Source: a virus
Virus record (IMG/VR): IMGVR_UViG_3300037225_000271
Location: 1-22,263 of that record
Strand: one strand, 5' to 3'
Length of the DNA stretch: 22,263 nt
Positions 1 to 6,017 of the stretch are shown here, piece after piece (the first letter of the stretch is position 1; every line of letters starts with the position of its first letter). A program made the position numbers and the translations under genes. Under the pieces are notes generated by a model. It saw only the letters and a list, made by a program, of their open reading frames with translations, searched no databases and was not told the DNA's origin.

Positions 1-163
1 TTATTGGTCTTCGGGTATAAACATTTCTGAAATTATTTTTATATTGATTGGCACCATAAGCTGCAGAAGGATGTAAACAAACTTCTTCATTTCTATGAAT
101 TAAACCGAAGAATTTTTCTTCTACTTCTATTCCAAAAAACTTGCAGTCTTCACAGTATTTCAT
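1..163 (-). CDS. Partial small Cys-rich phage-type protein (3' end outside window)
   Basis: Reading leftward from an ATG at 163, an open frame of 54 codons runs off the window edge with no in-frame stop. The start is preceded by a good ribosome site (AAGGAA about 8 nt upstream). It opens MKYCEDCKFF and has a later CLHP, so it shows a CxxC pair followed by a Cys-x-His, as in small putative zinc-binding phage proteins. It lies 11 nt after the SDR stop, in the same direction, so it probably shares that transcript. It looks richer in A and T than the four genes upstream of it, which may mean a different origin. The function is unknown. Confidence 0.6.
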   Translation of the reverse strand, partial: MKYCEDCKFFGIEVEEKFFGLIHRNEEVCLHPSAAYGANQYKNNFRNVYTRRPI

Positions 164-174
164 TTTACTTTTCC

Positions 175-876
175 TTAATACCTCTTCCTTAAAATTTCAC
201 ACTCGCCCATCCTGATTGTTTTATATTCTTTAACTTGCGAGACGATATATTCCGCCACTTCTTCCGGCTGCATTAGTTTGTCTTTATCTTCCGCCATCGT
301 AAAGCCCGTATCCATTTTTCCGAGAAAGAAGTTCATGATAGTTACGTTGTGCTTCAATGCTTCAAATTGAAACGCCTTCATAAAGCCCCAAAGGGCGGAC
401 TTGCTCGCCGAATAAAGCATTTCGCCTTCCGATGGCTGGCCGACCGCTATTGAGTTGATGTTGATAATGGTGCCGCGCCCCTTCTTTTTGAAATGCCTAA
501 AGATGTCCCGTGTTAAAAGAACCGGAGCCATGAAGTTCACGGCCATGATTTCTTCCGCTTTTTCTATCGTCATGTCCCCTATTGGTTCATTGAGATACAT
601 TGCGGCATTGTTCACAAGGATGTCAACGTCAAGTATTCGCGCCATACCGATAAGACCTTTAGTCGTATGCGCGCCGTCAAGATGTCCGAGTTCGCCACCG
701 ACCTTATAGTTACCACGAAGCCGTGCGATTATCCCAGTGTTTGATATTTTTTCCGCAACCGCATCCAGCCGTGCAACGTCTCTACCATGCAGTATGACGC
801 CGTGCCCCTGCTTTGCAAACTCGATAGCAAGCGCCGCGCCTAACCCTTTCGAGCTGCCTGTTATAAGAACTCTCAT
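175..876 (-). CDS. Short-chain dehydrogenase/reductase (SDR)
   Basis: A classical SDR of about 233 residues, expected to be a cytosolic NAD(P)-dependent oxidoreductase acting on a hydroxyl or keto group. The Rossmann glycine motif TGSSKGLG is at residues 6-13, NNAA at 89-92, the catalytic Ser near 142, and YSASK with Tyr155 and Lys159. I chose ATG 876 over the in-frame GTG at 885 because it starts directly on the family's usual MRVLITG and forms an ATGA overlap with the stop of the FkbM gene. That overlap implies translational coupling. It is the fourth gene of a metabolic cassette (E1 fusion, alcohol dehydrogenase, methyltransferase, SDR). A role as ketoreductase in modified-sugar synthesis is inferred; the substrate is unknown. 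Confidence 0.88.
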   Translation of the reverse strand: MRVLITGSSKGLGAALAIEFAKQGHGVILHGRDVARLDAVAEKISNTGIIARLRGNYKVGGELGHLDGAHTTKGLIGMARILDVDILVNNAAMYLNEPIGDMTIEKAEEIMAVNFMAPVLLTRDIFRHFKKKGRGTIININSIAVGQPSEGEMLYSASKSALWGFMKAFQFEALKHNVTIMNFFLGKMDTGFTMAEDKDKLMQPEEVAEYIVSQVKEYKTIRMGECEILRKRY

Positions 877-1496
877 CTCTGCCACGCAAGAAAGGTCGTC
901 ACCACGACGCCCAGTTCAATGTTGTTATATCCCCAGTCTTCTGTTACCTTGTTATGAAACATGGGGTCAATCCGCTTCAAAAAATCATACATCACAGCCT
1001 TATGCTCATCCATATTCGGGTCGTGCAGATGCCATTGCACGCCCATTTTTTTAATGCACATCAACTCTTCATCTGTAAGCGCCGGGAGAAAATACCTCTC
1101 GTCCCCCTCACAGTTCGCTTTCAGGAAATCTATCCTGCCTAACTGTTTTATGATGGACGAAAAAGAAACAACGTTTACAAACTCGGGGATGCATCTGTCA
1201 TTTTTCCAATATCGCGTGCTCGCCGGGGTCGCATCCTGATTGTAGAATATTTCCGCCACTTCATCTTTGACGCCCACCGCCGCATGAATGGCCTCCACGC
1301 CCGGTATCTCTTTCAGCTCAAGAAACGGGGCTTCCGCGGGTTCATAAGCGATAATCCTGCCCGCGCCTTTTAGTTTGGCAAAATGGCAAAATTCGCCTAC
1401 ATGAGCGCCAATGTCGACCACAAGATCGCCCGGCTCAATGTCTATTACGCCGGGGATGATATTGGCTGCGCTGTTATCGTTCGGTGCAAGTGTCAT
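873..1496 (-). CDS. FkbM-family SAM-dependent methyltransferase
   Basis: A 207-residue protein with the FkbM-type methyltransferase fold. The SAM-binding motif I is VVDIGAHVGEF at about residues 26-36, followed by the acidic AYEPAE at the end of the next strand. The characteristic late motif is KANCEGDE, equivalent to the family's K-x-D-x-E-G-x-E. Members usually O-methylate sugars or secondary metabolites. It overlaps the alcohol dehydrogenase stop by ATGA at 1493-1496 and the SDR start by ATGA at 873-876, so it sits in the middle of a coupled operon. Length is near the small end of the family. Methylation of a sugar hydroxyl is an inference from family and context; the acceptor cannot be seen. 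Confidence 0.85.
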   Translation of the reverse strand: MTLAPNDNSAANIIPGVIDIEPGDLVVDIGAHVGEFCHFAKLKGAGRIIAYEPAEAPFLELKEIPGVEAIHAAVGVKDEVAEIFYNQDATPASTRYWKNDRCIPEFVNVVSFSSIIKQLGRIDFLKANCEGDERYFLPALTDEELMCIKKMGVQWHLHDPNMDEHKAVMYDFLKRIDPMFHNKVTEDWGYNNIELGVVVTTFLAWQR

Positions 1497-2407
1497 TTCT
1501 GCTCCATTTCTATAATGCAGCGTCCGATTTTGCCTGAGCGAACCACATCCAGTGCTGCATTAATTTCGTCCAGGCAAAAACAATCAGTAATAAGGCTTTC
1601 AAGTTTTATCCGGTTATGTCTCCAAAGTTTTTCTAAATATATCGGTATGTCTCGATTAGGATCGGTTGCCCCGCCTAAGCTTTCATAAGTAACGCCCTTA
1701 ATGTTGTCCTGAATAAAAACACCGTTATGGCAGTTCACAACATAATCTATTTGGTTAAAATTGCTTTTGGCAAGAGACGGATGTGTCACGCCGAACCTCT
1801 CCGCCATGTCCATTTTGTAGCGTGTTTTATCAACCCCGTATATTCTCCATGCGCCGATCAATTTCGCTGCCTGAATAATGCTTAATCCAATACCGCCACA
1901 TCCAATTACGGCAATGGTATGGTATGGCTTTAGATTAATCTCGTTAAAAACAACCCCAAAACCCGTCGTGATCGCACAGCCCATGAGGGCGGCAACTTCA
2001 AGCGGAACGTCTTTCGGGATCACCGTCAGGCGGTTCTCGGAGACAACGGCGTACTCGTTAAATGTCGTAACCGGACCGCCGCCGATAACCTGCCCGTTTT
2101 CATCTAAATACTTTGGCGGCGAGGCGTCGATGCCCGCGCCTTTTCGCCAATGCATGACAACATGCTCGCCGGTGATGACTTGCGTTACGCCCGGCCCCAC
2201 AGCCCCAACTACCCCCCCGCCCTCATGTCCCAAAAGGTGCGGAAGATACAGATCAGGCCCGTACTGGCCCGCGATTTCCCCGATCTGCTTGCCGCAAATA
2301 CCGCTTGCCATGACCTTGACCAGAACCTGACCGTATTCCAAATCCGGCACAACAAGATCATGGATGACCAATTCGGAGTTTAGTTTTTCAAGTACGGCTG
2401 CTTTCAT
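1493..2407 (-). CDS. Zinc-type alcohol dehydrogenase (MDR family)
   Basis: A medium-chain dehydrogenase/reductase of about 304 residues, catalysing NAD(P)-dependent alcohol/carbonyl interconversion. The GroES-like domain has SGICGKQ (a catalytic-zinc Cys) and GHEGGGVV with the expected His-Glu pair. The cofactor domain has VIGCGGIGLS. The four-cysteine structural zinc lobe seen in many alcohol dehydrogenases is absent from the segment after MHWRKGAG. ATG 2407 gives the family-typical MKAAVLEK start. A GTG at 2425 would add six residues and leave only 3 nt after the E1 stop, so it remains possible. The stop overlaps the FkbM start by ATGA. At about 304 residues it is shorter than the common 340-380. 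The substrate is unknown; it is probably part of the same pathway as its neighbours. Confidence 0.87.
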   Translation of the reverse strand: MKAAVLEKLNSELVIHDLVVPDLEYGQVLVKVMASGICGKQIGEIAGQYGPDLYLPHLLGHEGGGVVGAVGPGVTQVITGEHVVMHWRKGAGIDASPPKYLDENGQVIGGGPVTTFNEYAVVSENRLTVIPKDVPLEVAALMGCAITTGFGVVFNEINLKPYHTIAVIGCGGIGLSIIQAAKLIGAWRIYGVDKTRYKMDMAERFGVTHPSLAKSNFNQIDYVVNCHNGVFIQDNIKGVTYESLGGATDPNRDIPIYLEKLWRHNRIKLESLITDCFCLDEINAALDVVRSGKIGRCIIEMEQK

Positions 2408-2428
2408 ACACTTAAAAGTAAACACGGC

Positions 2429-3601
2429 CTAAAATAATCCCTTCTGCTCACAAATCATAACCGGCCTGCCTTCGGCCATACGATAGGCCTCGCACACCTG
2501 CCCGCTTGTAACCGGCTCATAAACGGGGAAGGAAAACGCCTTTCTAAATACTCCTGTTAGGTTTTGCGTATGAGTCAGCCCAGCGTAAAACGGCTTAACC
2601 GACCCCGCAACCGCCCGGACAAGCACCGGCATCTCGAATTGACCATCCGATATTATCTTAATCACATCAAGGGTATTGACAAGAGCGTCCATAGCGTTCA
2701 TGACAAATTCGTGCCGCTCAAAGAACAAGACAGGCCTGAATCCCTCAAGCGACATCCCCATTGCCAGGCCCACCATCAGATTTTCCGCCAGGGGCGTCTC
2801 GATCTTCTGATCATCTGGAACGTTCTTCAGCGTCCCATAGGCCGATCCGTGCCGGACGTTATACCCGATAAAGACAGTATCGGTATCCCTCGCAAGCCGC
2901 TCATTTTCTTTCCTGATGGCCTCCAGATACCCCCCCTGCCCCTGAATATCGCTCAATTCCGAATCGGCGGCGTAGGGCTTATGCTGGATCGCGGCTTCTT
3001 TCTTGAACTCAAGCCATTTGTTATTGCCGCTGCCGGAATGAGGACGGGTAGCTTTATAGCAATATTCATAAACGCATGGCGGCCAGTCACCAAAGCCCCC
3101 CACAACCCCCCATCTCTCCTGTATGGTCGCATTAACGCTCCGGTCATTATCCTCAACAACGAACGTGCAAGGCAGGTTCCATCCGTCGACATACCGCACC
3201 GCCTCGTAGAAGTGACCCTGATCCTCCGCACCGTCCCCAACAAAACACCATACCCGCGCCCGGCTGCCTTTCCTCTTGAGCGCCAGCGCCACACCCGCCG
3301 CTATCGCGGGAGTAGCCGCCACAATAGACGAGCTATAAAAGTTCAGCTTACGGTCAAAAACAAACATGCTCTTACCGTTTTCAATAAAGGTTTCGAGCTC
3401 CTTGGGAGAAATGCCCTTAAGCAAGGCGTGATAATGATTTCTGTGGGTGCTGAAAACGTAGTCTGTAGGCTTAATGTCCGTGAAAATATCAAGCAATTCA
3501 TCCTCGTTGCCGCCCGAAAGGTGTACCAAATAGGGCAACTCGCCCGCATCAAAACGGTCTGCAATGCGCTTCTCGAAAGCTATAAGATCACGTCTGTCCA
3601 C
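2429..3601 (-). CDS. TPP-dependent dehydrogenase E1-type alpha/beta fusion
   Basis: A 390-residue protein joining two halves usually encoded separately. Residues 1 to about 215 match the alpha-subunit (TPP/Mg-binding) domain, with GDG at 122-124 and the matching acidic/Asn (VVEDN) near 148-152. Residues about 225-390 match the pyrimidine-binding domain of the beta subunit, including TPLAEN with the Glu (273) expected to activate thiamine. The C-terminal transketolase-C domain of a normal beta subunit is missing. No E2 or E3 gene is nearby, so a classical oxidative decarboxylation complex is unlikely. A non-oxidative acyl or aldehyde transfer is the simpler inference. Start GTG 3601 is supported by GAGGGGG about 6 nt upstream and by TAGTG overlap with the preceding 27-codon ORF. 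Confidence 0.82.
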   Translation of the reverse strand: MDRRDLIAFEKRIADRFDAGELPYLVHLSGGNEDELLDIFTDIKPTDYVFSTHRNHYHALLKGISPKELETFIENGKSMFVFDRKLNFYSSSIVAATPAIAAGVALALKRKGSRARVWCFVGDGAEDQGHFYEAVRYVDGWNLPCTFVVEDNDRSVNATIQERWGVVGGFGDWPPCVYEYCYKATRPHSGSGNNKWLEFKKEAAIQHKPYAADSELSDIQGQGGYLEAIRKENERLARDTDTVFIGYNVRHGSAYGTLKNVPDDQKIETPLAENLMVGLAMGMSLEGFRPVLFFERHEFVMNAMDALVNTLDVIKIISDGQFEMPVLVRAVAGSVKPFYAGLTHTQNLTGVFRKAFSFPVYEPVTSGQVCEAYRMAEGRPVMICEQKGLF

Positions 3602-3684
3602 TACATCCCCCTCGATACCAAGTATGCCATCCAGATTACAAATACCGCCATTGTGCCGTAAAGAAATGTTATAAAGTCATTCAT
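3601..3684 (-). CDS. 27-residue putative single-pass membrane protein
   Basis: A very short ORF, ATG at 3684 to TAG at 3601-3603. It begins MNDFITFLYG and is dominated by a hydrophobic stretch (AVFVIWMAYLV), enough for one membrane span, followed by a basic end. Its ATG overlaps the stop of the 42-codon ORF as ATGA, and its TAG shares a G with the GTG start of the E1 fusion (TAGTG). A GGAGGT lies upstream but about 16 nt from the ATG, so coupling probably matters more. The two-sided overlap is the main argument that it is real. It may be a leader that couples E1 translation, a small membrane peptide, or chance. No family is recognised. Confidence 0.5.
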   Translation of the reverse strand: MNDFITFLYGTMAVFVIWMAYLVSRGM

Positions 3685-3809
3685 GTGAATAAATGCGGAT
3701 ACCTCCTGACGCCACTGTAAGGCGTTGACTCATCCCCCGTGGTATCCCCCGGCCCGGAACGCTGGGCACCTGGATCGCCATTAGGGGTACATATGGGGGT
3801 ATCTGTCAT
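3681..3809 (-). CDS. 42-residue Gly/Pro-rich hypothetical protein
   Basis: ATG at 3809 to TGA at 3681-3683, 36 nt after the small terminase stop in the same direction. The protein opens MTDTPICTPNGDPG and stays rich in Gly, Pro, Ser, Thr and Asp before ending RRYPHLFT. Its stop overlaps the next ORF's start by ATGA. There is no clear ribosome site, which weakens the call. Composition looks like a disordered linker or small structural peptide. Two other short frames overlap here (a 34-codon ORF from 3781 and a 10-codon ORF); I prefer this one because of the canonical 4-nt overlap. The function is unknown. Confidence 0.42.
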   Translation of the reverse strand: MTDTPICTPNGDPGAQRSGPGDTTGDESTPYSGVRRYPHLFT

Positions 3810-3844
3810 ACATGCGTGAACTTTTATGTAGTCTTTTCGGGTAG

Positions 3845-4336
3845 TTATTTCTTCTGTTCGATTGCTGTATTGGCTATCGACTTACGCTTTTCTTTCGGCT
3901 CCAACGCCATGATCCAAGAGGTGATTGAGAGGGCTGCGTCAATCTCTGTCCTGTCTCGCATGTCTGTGATATTCTTAGCGGTAAAGGCGTAGGCGGCCGG
4001 GGGGTAGAGGCCAGCTATGCCGTTTCTTACCATAAACTCTTTCTGTAACTCTTTTGCGTGCGTGAAGGCCTCGTGGAACTCGCGATGTCGCTTGCACCAC
4101 ATATGTAACGTCTGGATATTACTTCCTATACTTCTCGCAAACGCTTCGAGAAAGGGCAGGTCGTTCGGCTTTTCTATGGGTTCTTTTATGATCGTACCTG
4201 ACTTGGTAACATATTCTTTGATTATTTGGCGGGTTTGGGGGATGGTGAAATACTCTATAATCTGTTTGCAGTATTCAGGTTTGTATGTGGAGGGTCTTCC
4301 GCCGGCGTGTTTGGCTTTGGGTGAATCTGCAACCAT
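3845..4336 (-). CDS. Phage terminase small subunit
   Basis: A 163-residue protein with the usual pattern of phage DNA-packaging small subunits. An N-terminal GGRPSTYKPEYC segment leads into a helix-turn-helix DNA-binding domain that includes FARSIGSNIQTLHMWCKRHREF. A helical oligomerisation region follows, ending in the family-like FTAKNITDMRD. It would recognise the packaging site and hand DNA to the large subunit (ATPase/nuclease). The large subunit would be expected immediately downstream. Instead two tiny ORFs and a metabolic cassette follow, so the large subunit must lie beyond the left edge or be absent. Start ATG 4336; the ribosome site is weak (GGA about 11 nt upstream). The HNH gene upstream fits the common HNH-terminase neighbourhood. 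Confidence 0.82.
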   Translation of the reverse strand: MVADSPKAKHAGGRPSTYKPEYCKQIIEYFTIPQTRQIIKEYVTKSGTIIKEPIEKPNDLPFLEAFARSIGSNIQTLHMWCKRHREFHEAFTHAKELQKEFMVRNGIAGLYPPAAYAFTAKNITDMRDRTEIDAALSITSWIMALEPKEKRKSIANTAIEQKK

Positions 4337-4349
4337 TTATGTAATCCGT

Positions 4350-4514
4350 TTACCGGTAGTTTGTAAGCCGCTTGATTGCGGCTTGCCAGTGAGCACGAGG
4401 TGTCGGGCTTCTGTGTGTGATGAGTCCGCTTTGCACCATGTTAGCTCGGACTGGGGTTTGTTTAGTGCTGCGCTTGCCGCTTTGAGGCGGCTGCGCTCTG
4501 TCGTGTAAAGTCAC
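4350..4514 (-). CDS. 54-residue basic hypothetical protein
   Basis: GTG at 4514 to TAA at 4350-4352, ending 13 nt before the terminase start. GAGGGG lies 5 nt upstream of the GTG. The product is basic, rich in Arg, Lys, Ser and Thr (for example SGKRSTKQTPVRAN), and ends HWQAAIKRLTNYR. An internal ATG at residue 26 is an alternative start. The ribosome site sits in the arm of a 6-bp hairpin (4519-4532), so its translation could be structure-controlled. No family is recognised. The evidence is a single ribosome site plus position, so this could be a chance frame. Confidence 0.38.
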   Translation of the reverse strand: MTLHDRAQPPQSGKRSTKQTPVRANMVQSGLITHRSPTPRAHWQAAIKRLTNYR

Positions 4515-4518
4515 CCCT

Positions 4519-4550
4519 TCCCCTCAAGGGGAGGCAAAACTAAAGTTTTG
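4519..4550. repeat. Two adjacent short perfect hairpins
   Basis: Arms TCCCCT/AGGGGA (4519-4524 and 4527-4532, 2-nt centre) sit next to arms CAAAACT/AGTTTTG (4535-4541 and 4544-4550, 2-nt centre). Read leftward, they lie between the HNH stop (4570) and the 54-codon ORF. The GC-rich one buries the GAGGGG ribosome site of that ORF. Neither is followed by a clean T run in the leftward direction, so a regulatory hairpin or protein site fits better than a simple terminator. Confidence 0.45.
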
Positions 4551-4569
4551 AATGATATACAAACGTCAA

Positions 4570-5010
4570 TTAATGACAATTAATGAGATTGTTTATCGCT
4601 GTTAGGGTTGATTTGCTTAGTGGTTTGACAGATGTGACAGGGTGACACTCAGAGAGCAGCATTTTAATTATCTTCTCATTCGGAGCCGACAATGGGGATA
4701 TTCCATTAAAGACATGATTATCACCAATATAGTTCGCCTCAGGTTCCCATAACCCTGCATGTAGTTCTATGTGACAATTCGCACATAGAATAATAAACTC
4801 TGATTCTTTTATCTTCTCTACTAATGCCTTGCGTCCCTTACTCATCCATCGGGAAAGCGTATCTTTATAACCTTTTTTAGAATTGCAATCAATGTGGTGA
4901 GCGTGGAGGGCTTTCGCACATTGGTTATAACCACACCTCCGGCAATACGCTCCGATTACCTTCCAGAAAAACTCACCATTCCTTTGTCTTGTACTTTGCT
5001 TTTTTTCCAT
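4570..5010 (-). CDS. HNH endonuclease-like protein
   Basis: A 146-residue protein with a zinc-supported HNH nuclease core: YCRRCG (CxxC) near residues 22-27, HAHHID at about 36-41, and LCANCHIELH (CxxCH...H) at about 75-84. These supply the zinc cysteines and the His-Asn-His-type catalytic set of the fold, which nicks or cuts DNA using one metal ion. The C-terminal 60 residues have no recognised motif. It overlaps the end of the upstream zinc/HTH gene by 55 nt in another frame. HNH proteins next to terminase genes are common in phages and can be needed for packaging-linked DNA cutting; a homing nuclease is the alternative. Start ATG 5010 has only a weak ribosome site. Confidence 0.78.
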   Translation of the reverse strand: MEKKQSTRQRNGEFFWKVIGAYCRRCGYNQCAKALHAHHIDCNSKKGYKDTLSRWMSKGRKALVEKIKESEFIILCANCHIELHAGLWEPEANYIGDNHVFNGISPLSAPNEKIIKMLLSECHPVTSVKPLSKSTLTAINNLINCH

Positions 5011-5363
5011 CGGTAAATTGTCCTCTTGTCACAATTCATTATATTGGCAATATCCGCGATTGATATATGCGCAAGCAACATAGCGCCTATCGCACGACGT
5101 CTGGTATCTTTAATCTCAAGCAACCTATCGTGCGCCGTTGCTCGGTCTTCTATGAGCTCTGACAGGGTTTGATTGTAGTCGGTGCCGGGTAGGGTTTTTC
5201 TGAGGTCTTCGACCAACGGTTCGCGCCTTGCCTTGTTTCCGTTCACCCATAGCATCGGCATACAAAGCCCAGGACATGACCGGTGAACATTTTCACCATT
5301 AATGATAAACGTCATCATGCTGTTGTTGCAGCCAACGCATAATGGGTCGTTTAGTTTACTCAT
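4956..5363 (-). CDS. Zinc-finger plus HTH DNA-binding protein
   Basis: A 135-residue protein. The N-terminal half has CVGC (residues 9-12), then C30 and C34 (SCPGLC), a plausible four-cysteine zinc ribbon. The C-terminal half contains a helix-turn-helix (IADIANIMNCDKRTIYRWKK) resembling terminase-small-subunit or resolvase-type recognition helices. It ends in a basic tail. The start ATG 5363 has AGGGTG upstream. It lies 36 nt after the SSB-tail gene and overlaps the HNH gene. A regulator or packaging/replication accessory is plausible; there is no firm family match. Confidence 0.65.
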   Translation of the reverse strand: MSKLNDPLCVGCNNSMMTFIINGENVHRSCPGLCMPMLWVNGNKARREPLVEDLRKTLPGTDYNQTLSELIEDRATAHDRLLEIKDTRRRAIGAMLLAHISIADIANIMNCDKRTIYRWKKSKVQDKGMVSFSGR

Positions 5364-5399
5364 GCCGCACCCTAATCTATTCCGCCGTCAAGTCAAGGT

Positions 5400-5645
5400 T
5401 TAAAACGGAATATCCTCGTCCTTGCCGCTGATCTCATGCGCTATCTGGGACAGCACGCCGAGCGCTGTTTCCTTGTCGCCCAGGATCAGGCGGATCGGCA
5501 TCGCCTTCTCTGCGTAGGTATCCTTGCCGGTTTGCGGCTTTCCCCACTTCTCGTATTCCCCATAGCAGGCCGTAAGTTGATAGATTCCCTTGTACTCTGT
5601 TAATTTAACTCCGTTCTTTTCGTGCGTGTTTATGATCTCGCTCAT
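5400..5645 (-). CDS. Small protein with SSB-like C-terminal tip
   Basis: An 81-residue protein ending in GKDEDIPF. That is almost the acidic tip (D-D-D-I-P-F) by which single-stranded DNA-binding proteins recruit primase, helicases, RecO, exonuclease I and others. The body (about residues 8-70) has alternating polar and aromatic residues compatible with beta strands. It is only half the size of a bacterial SSB, and I cannot confirm an OB fold. A strong GGAGGAG lies 7 nt before ATG 5645. The start overlaps the stop of the 52-codon ORF as ATGA. Two small genes separate it from the primase/helicase, which supports a replication-fork role. It may be a minimal SSB or a decoy/recruitment protein. 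Confidence 0.68.
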   Translation of the reverse strand: MSEIINTHEKNGVKLTEYKGIYQLTACYGEYEKWGKPQTGKDTYAEKAMPIRLILGDKETALGVLSQIAHEISGKDEDIPF

Positions 5646-5800
5646 GGTTTCTCCTCCAGGTTTTCAAGTAAGTAAATTACACAGTCTAAACACTTAGAAC
5701 GCCCGTTAGTATATCTGCTTTCCAATTCAGATTCCAGCCGCTTCTTGATCTCCCTCAAAACGGGGAAAAATAACTGATACCATACGTCAACTTTCTGCAT
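5642..5800 (-). CDS. 52-residue helical hypothetical protein
   Basis: ATG 5800 to TGA 5642-5644. It opens MQKVDVWYQLFFPVLREIKK, then is charged and probably helical, with a CLDC pair near the end. It overlaps the preceding 76-residue gene by 14 nt and the next start by ATGA, so it fits exactly into the reading chain. The start has a moderate purine-rich upstream region (GGAG about 13 nt away). The function is unknown; a small accessory protein of the replication block is the natural reading of its place. Confidence 0.58.
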   Translation of the reverse strand: MQKVDVWYQLFFPVLREIKKRLESELESRYTNGRSKCLDCVIYLLENLEEKP

Positions 5801-6017
5801 CTTCCGCGATCTCCATTTCTAAACTGATTTCATAATTAGGTTTTTCACCATCAAAATAATTCATTACCATTAACGGTATAACTCCGTGCTTTTTTGCTAA
5901 TCGCTTACACATAACTAACCATGCTTGCCGTTTAGTGAAAGCATGAGCGTATAAAACAGTAACTTCCCTCTGGAAATTAAACACTCCTCTCCACAGTTGT
6001 TTTATGGGTGTTCCCAT
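5787..6017 (-). CDS. 76-residue hypothetical phage protein
   Basis: ATG 6017 to TGA 5787-5789. It follows the primase/helicase with a 16-nt overlap and precedes the 52-codon ORF. The middle (AFTKRQAWLVMCKRLAKKHG) is an amphipathic, basic helix, and the C-terminus is acidic (EMEIAEDAES). A purine-rich GGGGG sits just before the ATG. Small proteins with an aromatic start, a conserved Ala-Trp helix and an acidic end are common in phage replication modules, but I recognise no characterised family. Confidence 0.62.
   Translation of the reverse strand: MGTPIKQLWRGVFNFQREVTVLYAHAFTKRQAWLVMCKRLAKKHGVIPLMVMNYFDGEKPNYEISLEMEIAEDAES

Noticed and set aside
2564-3661. Long plus-strand ORF of 365 codons
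   Set aside because: It is antisense to the E1 fusion, which has clear TPP motifs; the plus frame shows no domain and no good ribosome site.
4017-4508. Plus-strand ORF of 163 codons
   Set aside because: It mirrors the small terminase and has no recognisable motifs; composition is typical of an antisense shadow.
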